64,000 bases of DNA, taken from the NCBI RefSeq assembly GCF_950097975.1, contig NZ_CATNHF010000029.1, positions 186,001 to 250,000 on the forward strand, written 5' to 3'. The stretch comes from Microbacterium sp. T2.11-28 (GTDB taxonomy: Bacteria > Actinomycetota > Actinomycetes > Actinomycetales > Microbacteriaceae). The notes beneath the pieces are model-generated. The model had not been told where the DNA came from, made no database searches, and worked only from the letters and a program-made list of their open reading frames with translations. Numbering within the stretch: the first letter of the stretch is position 1; every line of letters begins with the position of its first letter. Positions 59,742 to 64,000 of the stretch are shown here, one piece after another. A program made the position numbers and the translations under genes.

Positions 59742-60547
59742 GCGAGAGACCCCACGACTCGCAGGATGGTGCCGAGGTCGTCGACGGCGGCGTGCGGTGA
59801 CGACGGCGCGAAGCCGGCGATCGAGGAGCCCACCAGCGGGAAGCGCGCCCGGAGTGCGCGGACGGCCGCGGTGAGGTGATCCAGCGGCACGCCGAACGGC
59901 ACAGGAAGCGCGACGCCCCCGAGCACAGCGGGGTCGAGCACGTCGAGATCCACGTGGACGTAGACGGCATCGGCCCCGGTAGCCGCGACGGCGTCGACGA
60001 GCGCGGCGGGATCGGCGAGGTCGCCGGCGGGAACGTGGCGCAGGCCCGAGGAGCCCACGGCATCCCACTCGGCATCCTCGAACTCGCGCGCTCCGGCGAG
60101 GACCACCCGCTCGGCGCCGACGGCACCGTCGCTGAGCGGACCCGGGGTGAAGGCGGCGCGCAGCGCCATGCCGCCGAACGCGCCCGAGGGAGACGTCTCG
60201 GGGGTGTGCAGGTCGCCGTGCGCATCGAACCAGACGACGGCGAGGCCGGGATGCGCCGCAGCGGCGTGGGCGATCGCGGGAACCGCGACGCCGCAGTCGC
60301 CGCCCACCACGAGCGCCGTCTCGTCGGAGGCGGCCAGGGCCTCGGCGAGACTCTCCCGCACGCGGCGGAGGGCGCTGAAGCGCCGGATGCCCGTCTCGAG
60401 CGACTCGCCCGCCTCCACCGGGACCTCGACCCGCGTGCACGCGCTCCGGGGAAGATCGCCCGCGATCGCCTCGGCGCCGTCGATCAGGAGCATCGCCCGC
60501 GAGGCGGGGGAGCCCTGCCACTGCGGGGCCACCAGGAAACGCGTCAT
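59738..60547 (-). CDS. Arginase/agmatinase-family protein
   Basis: 269 residues. ALVVGGDCGVAVPAIAHAAAAHPGLAVVWFDAHGDLHTPETSPSGAFGGMALRAA has GGDCG and DAHGD. DAVYVHVDLDVLDPAVLGGVALPVPFG has DLDVLDP. These supply the two-manganese site of ureohydrolases, though the His usual in GGDHS is Cys here. The substrate could be an amidino compound such as agmatine, guanidinobutyrate or formiminoglutamate. Start at MTRFLVAP with a GAGG ribosome site upstream. Confidence 0.85.
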   Translation of the reverse strand: MTRFLVAPQWQGSPASRAMLLIDGAEAIAGDLPRSACTRVEVPVEAGESLETGIRRFSALRRVRESLAEALAASDETALVVGGDCGVAVPAIAHAAAAHPGLAVVWFDAHGDLHTPETSPSGAFGGMALRAAFTPGPLSDGAVGAERVVLAGAREFEDAEWDAVGSSGLRHVPAGDLADPAALVDAVAATGADAVYVHVDLDVLDPAVLGGVALPVPFGVPLDHLTAAVRALRARFPLVGSSIAGFAPSSPHAAVDDLGTILRVVGSLA

Positions 60548-60620
60548 GATGTCATCTTCCTCTGCTCGGGCCGCCTCCGGGTGCCGCGGCGGGCGCGCGG
60601 GCGCACGCTGTCGGCGAAAC

Positions 60621-60662
60621 GCGTCAGCGCCGGGGGTCTCGGACGACACCCGGCGCTGACGC
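60621..60662 (-). terminator. Hairpin terminator of pspA
   Basis: 14-bp perfect stem, arms GCGTCAGCGCCGGG and CCCGGCGCTGACGC, 14-base loop, just past the pspA stop. Confidence 0.75.
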
Positions 60663-60670
60663 GGAACCGC

Positions 60671-61408
60671 TTACTGATCGATAGCAGGCGCGGCGGTGCC
60701 GCCGGACTTCAGCGCGGCCAGGCGTGCTTCGACCTCGGTCAGCTCGCCGACGTCCTCGAGCTCGTTGAACTGGGCGTCCAGCGACGAGGCGGCGATCTCG
60801 GCCTTTCCGGCGGCGAGGGCCTCCTGGCGGCGGACCTTGTCCTCGAAGCGGCCGAGGTCGCTCGTGGGGTCCATGACGTCGATCGACTTGACCGCGTCGT
60901 GCACCTTGTTCTGCGCCTCGGCGGTCTTGGCGCGGGCCAGCAGCTCGGAGCGCTTCGACTTCAGCTGCTCCAGCTTCTGCTTCATGCCGTTGAGGCCGTC
61001 CTTCAGCTTGTCGACGACCTCGGTCTGCGCGGCGATCGACGGGGCGATCGCGGCGGCCTCGTTCTCCTCGCTGATCTGACGCTGGAGGGCGATCTTGGCG
61101 AGGTTGTCGAACTTGTCGGCGTCGGTCGTGTTGCCGGCCGTGCGCAGCTCGTCGGCCTTGCGGCTGGCCGCGAGCGCCTTGTTGCCCCACTCCGTGGCCG
61201 CCTTGACGTCCTCGGCGTGGTCGCGCTCCAGCAGGCGCAGGTTGCCGATCGTCTCGGCGATGGCCGACTCCGCGTCGGCGATGTTGTTGGTGAAGTCGCG
61301 CACCAGCTGGTCGAGCATCTTCTGGGGGTCTTCGGCCTGGTCGATCAGCGCGTTGATGTTCGCCTTCACGAGGGTCGAGATGCGGCCGAAGATGGACTGC
61401 TTTGCCAT
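60671..61408 (-). CDS. pspA: PspA/IM30-family membrane-stress protein
   Basis: 245 residues. MAKQSIFGRISTLVKANINALIDQAEDPQKMLDQLVRDFTNNIADAESAIAETIGNL is the amphipathic N-terminal helix and first coiled-coil of PspA/Vipp1 proteins. The body is a long coiled coil (LKDGLNGMKQKLEQLKSKRSELLARAKTAEAQNKVHDAVKSID) ending in a short helix. These ESCRT-III-like proteins form rods and rings that protect the membrane. The gene follows the TPM-domain gene by 62 bases and has a AGGAAAGGA ribosome site. Confidence 0.93.
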   Translation of the reverse strand: MAKQSIFGRISTLVKANINALIDQAEDPQKMLDQLVRDFTNNIADAESAIAETIGNLRLLERDHAEDVKAATEWGNKALAASRKADELRTAGNTTDADKFDNLAKIALQRQISEENEAAAIAPSIAAQTEVVDKLKDGLNGMKQKLEQLKSKRSELLARAKTAEAQNKVHDAVKSIDVMDPTSDLGRFEDKVRRQEALAAGKAEIAASSLDAQFNELEDVGELTEVEARLAALKSGGTAAPAIDQ

Positions 61409-61470
61409 CGGTTTTCCTTTCCTAGCGGGAGGTATGGGTGGTCGAGTGAATGGGTGCCGGCGGTGCCCGG

Positions 61471-63468
61471 TCAGAAGCGTCCTCCGCCGCGGCGGGAGCG
61501 GGTGCCGCCGCCGCCGAAGCTGCCGGAGCTGAATCCGCCGCCTCCGCTCCGGCGACCGCCGCCGCCGAAGGAGGGCATGCCGCCTCCGCCGCGGTTGCCG
61601 CCGCCTAGCAGGGAGTTGATCAGGATGCCGCCGAGGACGGCGCCCATGACGTCGCCGCCGCCTCCGCCGCCCTGGTTGCCGAAGCCGCCGCCGAAGCCGC
61701 CGACGTCGCTCTGCGCGTGCTGCATCGCCTGAGCGGCCAGCTCGTTGGCGCGCTGGGCGGCCGCGACCGCCTGAGCGGGGTCGGAGGTCGCGAGCTGGCG
61801 CGCCTGGACGAGCGATGCGCCCGCCTCGGCGAGTCGGGTGCGGGCGGTGGCGCCCACGGCGCCGCGTCGCGAGGTGATGTAGTCCTCGGCGGCGGAGACC
61901 TGCGCCTGCGCGTGGGTGAGCAGCTGCTCCAGCTGCTGCGCGGCGCGGCGCTGCTTCTCCTGTGCGTCGCGGATGCCGGCCAGCAGTGCATCGATCTCGG
62001 CGTCCGCCTTCTCGAGGCCGTCGAGGGCGAACAGCGGGTTCTTGGCCGTTCCGCTGAGGAGCGGACGGGACGTCTCGATCTGCTGACGCGTGCCCGCGAC
62101 CACCCCTGCGAGGCGGCCGTCGGGGTCGGGGAGTGCCGCCGCCGTGGCGGCGTCCTTCTCGAGCTCCGCGATCAGTGAAGCGGCTTCGCGCTCACCCGTG
62201 GACAGATCGGCGGCGAGCTTGTCGACCGCGTCCTGGAGCAGCTTCGCCTGGGCGACGGCCTCCTCGGCCGCCCGGATGCTGACGGCCGCCTCGCCCCCGT
62301 CGCCTGCGCCGATGGCGGTCTGCGCGGCTGCCAGCTGCTCATCGGCGAACGCGAGGCGCTGGCGCGCCTGTTCGGGGTTGTCGGCGATGGCGGTGAGCGC
62401 ATCGGGTGCGTACGAGCCCTGGAGGGTCGTGAGGCGGGATGCCGCGGCGTCGGTTCCCTGCCCGACCGTCGAGCGAAGCTCCTGCACGCGGGCGAGCGCC
62501 TCGGGCGCATTCTGCTCCAGCTTGCGGAGCTCGTCGAACGCGGCCGCCTTGGCGTCGAGGGCGGCGTTGGCGCGCTCGCACAGCTCGAGGATCCGCGTGT
62601 TCCAGCCGCGGACGTCCTGCTCGCTGTCGGGCGTCGCGTCGTCGAGCTGCTGCTTCAGGGCGAAGGCGGCGTCGAGGTCGGCCTTGGCCTGGGCGAGCAC
62701 CGTCTCGAACTCGACCGCGGCGGCATCGCCGAACTGCGCGCGGGCGAAGCCGAGCTCCTGCTCGCTGGTCTTGAGCGCGTCGTCGGTCTGCACGAGGGCC
62801 GAGGCGGCCCGCCGGGCGAGCTCCTCGATCGGCTCCTGCGGGATCGCGGGGGCTCCGCCGCCGGTCACCTGGGGCTGCCGCGCCTTCCGACGCGAGCGGA
62901 CCACGAAGAAGATCAGCGCGCCGACGACGACCACCAGCAGCAGGACGAACAGGATGCCGCCGAATCCGCCGCTGCCTGCGCCGCCCCCGCGGGCGTCGGC
63001 CAGGCCGTCGGCGGCCGCCGTGGCGCCCGCGACCCAGTCGCCGCCCTGCAGGGCCGGACCGATGCGCTCCTGCTCGATGGCGGCCAGCTGATCGTCGCTG
63101 ACGGGGCTGTCGGGGTGGCCGGAGAGGAAGAACGAGCGCCCCTCGGTGGAGATCGCCAGCAGGTACTGGTTGGGGCCGAGGTTGTTCAGATCGGCGGTCG
63201 TGTTGCCCCAGTCCGACGCGTCGGAGGGGTTGGTGAACTGGTCGACGTAGACCACCCACAGGTCCAGGCCCGACGAGTCCGACAGTGCCTCCGAGCGGGC
63301 CTGCACCGCCTGCTCCTGCGACGCCGACAGCACCCCGGCGTCGTCGAGCACACGGGTGCTGCCGAGGGGGAGAGGATCGGTGGCCGAGGCCGGCAGAGCA
63401 CTGCCGAGCACGATCGAGAGGGTGGCTGCGAGCGCCAGCACCCCGCGCGTCACCCGGCGCGATCGCAT
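61471..63468 (-). CDS. TPM-domain membrane protein with Gly-rich tail
   Basis: 665 residues. Signal peptide VLALAATLSIVLGSALPASA, then a TPM domain: DPLPLGSTRVLDDAGVLSASQEQAVQARSEALSDSSGLDLWVVYVDQFT and PNQYLLAISTEGRSFFLSGHPDSPVSDDQLAAIEQERIGPALQGGDWVAG. A membrane span (GGILFVLLLVVVVGALIFFVV near 175) is followed by about 370 residues of coiled coil. The C-terminal 85 residues are almost pure Gly/Ser with Arg (GGGGRRSGGGGFSSGSFGGGG). It pairs with pspA, as in other actinobacteria, and probably links the membrane to PspA. Confidence 0.9.
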   Translation of the reverse strand: MRSRRVTRGVLALAATLSIVLGSALPASATDPLPLGSTRVLDDAGVLSASQEQAVQARSEALSDSSGLDLWVVYVDQFTNPSDASDWGNTTADLNNLGPNQYLLAISTEGRSFFLSGHPDSPVSDDQLAAIEQERIGPALQGGDWVAGATAAADGLADARGGGAGSGGFGGILFVLLLVVVVGALIFFVVRSRRKARQPQVTGGGAPAIPQEPIEELARRAASALVQTDDALKTSEQELGFARAQFGDAAAVEFETVLAQAKADLDAAFALKQQLDDATPDSEQDVRGWNTRILELCERANAALDAKAAAFDELRKLEQNAPEALARVQELRSTVGQGTDAAASRLTTLQGSYAPDALTAIADNPEQARQRLAFADEQLAAAQTAIGAGDGGEAAVSIRAAEEAVAQAKLLQDAVDKLAADLSTGEREAASLIAELEKDAATAAALPDPDGRLAGVVAGTRQQIETSRPLLSGTAKNPLFALDGLEKADAEIDALLAGIRDAQEKQRRAAQQLEQLLTHAQAQVSAAEDYITSRRGAVGATARTRLAEAGASLVQARQLATSDPAQAVAAAQRANELAAQAMQHAQSDVGGFGGGFGNQGGGGGGDVMGAVLGGILINSLLGGGNRGGGGMPSFGGGGRRSGGGGFSSGSFGGGGTRSRRGGGRF

Positions 63469-63513
63469 CGGTGGATCCTCCTCGTCGGGGACACGTTCCC
63501 CGCCCCTTTTGCG

Positions 63514-63519
63514 AGTCTA
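63514..63519 (-). promoter_or_regulatory. -10 box for the TPM-pspA pair (TAGACT)
   Basis: TAGACT on the minus strand with a leader of about 40 bases ending in GAGGAGGATCCACCGATG. Confidence 0.5.
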
Positions 63520-63668
63520 TGCCCGGCGCCGTATGCGGCGATAGGCGATCCGGCCGGGGTCGCCTGTGGATCTGCCCAGACCTTCCGCGGCTGGGCTTCC
63601 GGAGTCGTTCGGGGCCCTCGTCGGCGGTGCGATGCGCGTCGCTCGCAGGTCGCGACGCCCGCCCGGGC

Positions 63669-63674
63669 TAGGCT
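63669..63674 (+). promoter_or_regulatory. -10 box for the DUF3097 gene (TAGGCT)
   Basis: TAGGCT about 32 bases before the ATG, with a GGAGGA ribosome site between. Confidence 0.45.
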
Positions 63675-63706
63675 CACGCACTCGGGGCGACACGCACGGA
63701 GGACGG

Positions 63707-64000
63707 ATGGACGACAGGTACGGGAGCGATGTGCTGGCCGCGGGATGGCGTGAGGCCGGGCGGAAGGCCCTCCCGCAGGTGCCCGCCGACCGCGACCTCG
63801 TCGTGGAGGTGGCAGGCGACGGCTACTGCGGCGCCGTCGTCGGGATCGAGGCCGGCCACGTTGCCCTCGAGGACCGCCACGGTCGCCGTCGGCTCTTCCC
63901 CCTGGGCGGCGGATTCCTCGTCGACGGCCGTGCGATCCAGCTGGTGGCACCGGCCGCCGCCGCGCCGAAGGGGCCGGCGCGCACGGCATCGGGGTCGTTC
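63707..64000 (+). CDS. DUF3097 family protein, N-terminal part (cut by window edge)
   Basis: 98 codons before the window ends. MDDRYGSDVLAAGWREAGRKALPQVPADRDLVVEVAGDGYCGAVVGIEAGHVALEDRHGRRRLFPLGGGFLVDGRAIQLV matches the start of the actinobacterial DUF3097 family, whose role is unknown and which carries a nucleic-acid-type fold in its later part. GGAGGA precedes the ATG. Confidence 0.85.
   Translation, partial: MDDRYGSDVLAAGWREAGRKALPQVPADRDLVVEVAGDGYCGAVVGIEAGHVALEDRHGRRRLFPLGGGFLVDGRAIQLVAPAAAAPKGPARTASGSF

Noticed and set aside
1..64000. tRNA, rRNA, CRISPR array, insertion sequence or prophage
   Set aside because: No cloverleaf with a T-arm sequence, no spaced direct repeats of CRISPR type, no transposase, integrase or phage structural protein recognised.

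Overview
The window is very high-GC DNA, by eye about 70 percent or more. Genes are tightly packed, GTG starts and ATGA/GTGA overlaps are frequent, and -10 boxes of the form TANNNT lie 6-9 bases before start codons. The gene content (SigH/RsrA-type redox pair, fused 2-oxoglutarate decarboxylase Kgd, GuaB1-type enzyme, DUF3097 protein, PspA/TPM pair) points to an actinobacterium, most likely Microbacteriaceae and Microbacterium-like. I recognise no tRNA, rRNA, CRISPR array, transposase or prophage gene.

Layout. 1-2.9 kb: end of rsgA, aroA, and a divergent sigH-rsrA pair. 2.9-6.5 kb: a five-gene locus led by a WXG100-like protein and a large membrane protein, probably type VII secretion related. 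6.6-18.9 kb: housekeeping genes: lipid kinase, amino-acid transporter, kgd, guaB1, two coupled CNNM/CorC membrane proteins preceded by a candidate leader peptide, an Old Yellow Enzyme and nnrD. 18.9-30.5 kb: a GT87-like membrane protein, a thiamine-binding-family protein, two MFS exporters, metX and metY, an SDR, a phosphoribosyltransferase, ung, a GNAT acetyltransferase, and a protealysin-type M4 peptidase with its emfourin-type inhibitor.

30.6-56.3 kb is a carbohydrate-use island and the most interesting part. A seven-gene minus-strand operon holds an enolase-superfamily dehydratase, a FadR-type regulator, a mutarotase-like protein, a sugar dehydrogenase, a lactonase, a second dehydrogenase and a FAH-family hydrolase. 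Together these spell a non-phosphorylating deoxysugar or aldose oxidation route of the L-fucose/L-rhamnose type. It diverges from a sugar ABC importer (binding lipoprotein and two permeases, no ATPase). Next come a [15 protein letters not shown] coupled ThuA and Gfo/Idh/MocA pair, and divergent from it a four-gene operon: GH36, GH38, GH2 and an unclassified Asp-box beta-propeller protein. None of the glycosidases has a signal peptide, so imported oligosaccharides are probably cut inside the cell. A complete peptide/nickel-type ABC importer converges on the glycosidase operon and may bring in oligosaccharides or glycopeptides.

56.5-64 kb: an alpha/beta hydrolase, an AhpD-like protein coupled to a tyrosine phosphatase, a stand-alone SIP-domain protein under a DtxR/IdeR-like iron box, an arginase-family protein with a small HExxH protein, pspA behind a TPM-domain protein, and the start of a DUF3097 gene.

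Starts were chosen from ribosome-binding sites, overlaps and the recurring leaderless -10 spacing. Many long open frames on the opposite strand are GC-rich shadows and were left out.
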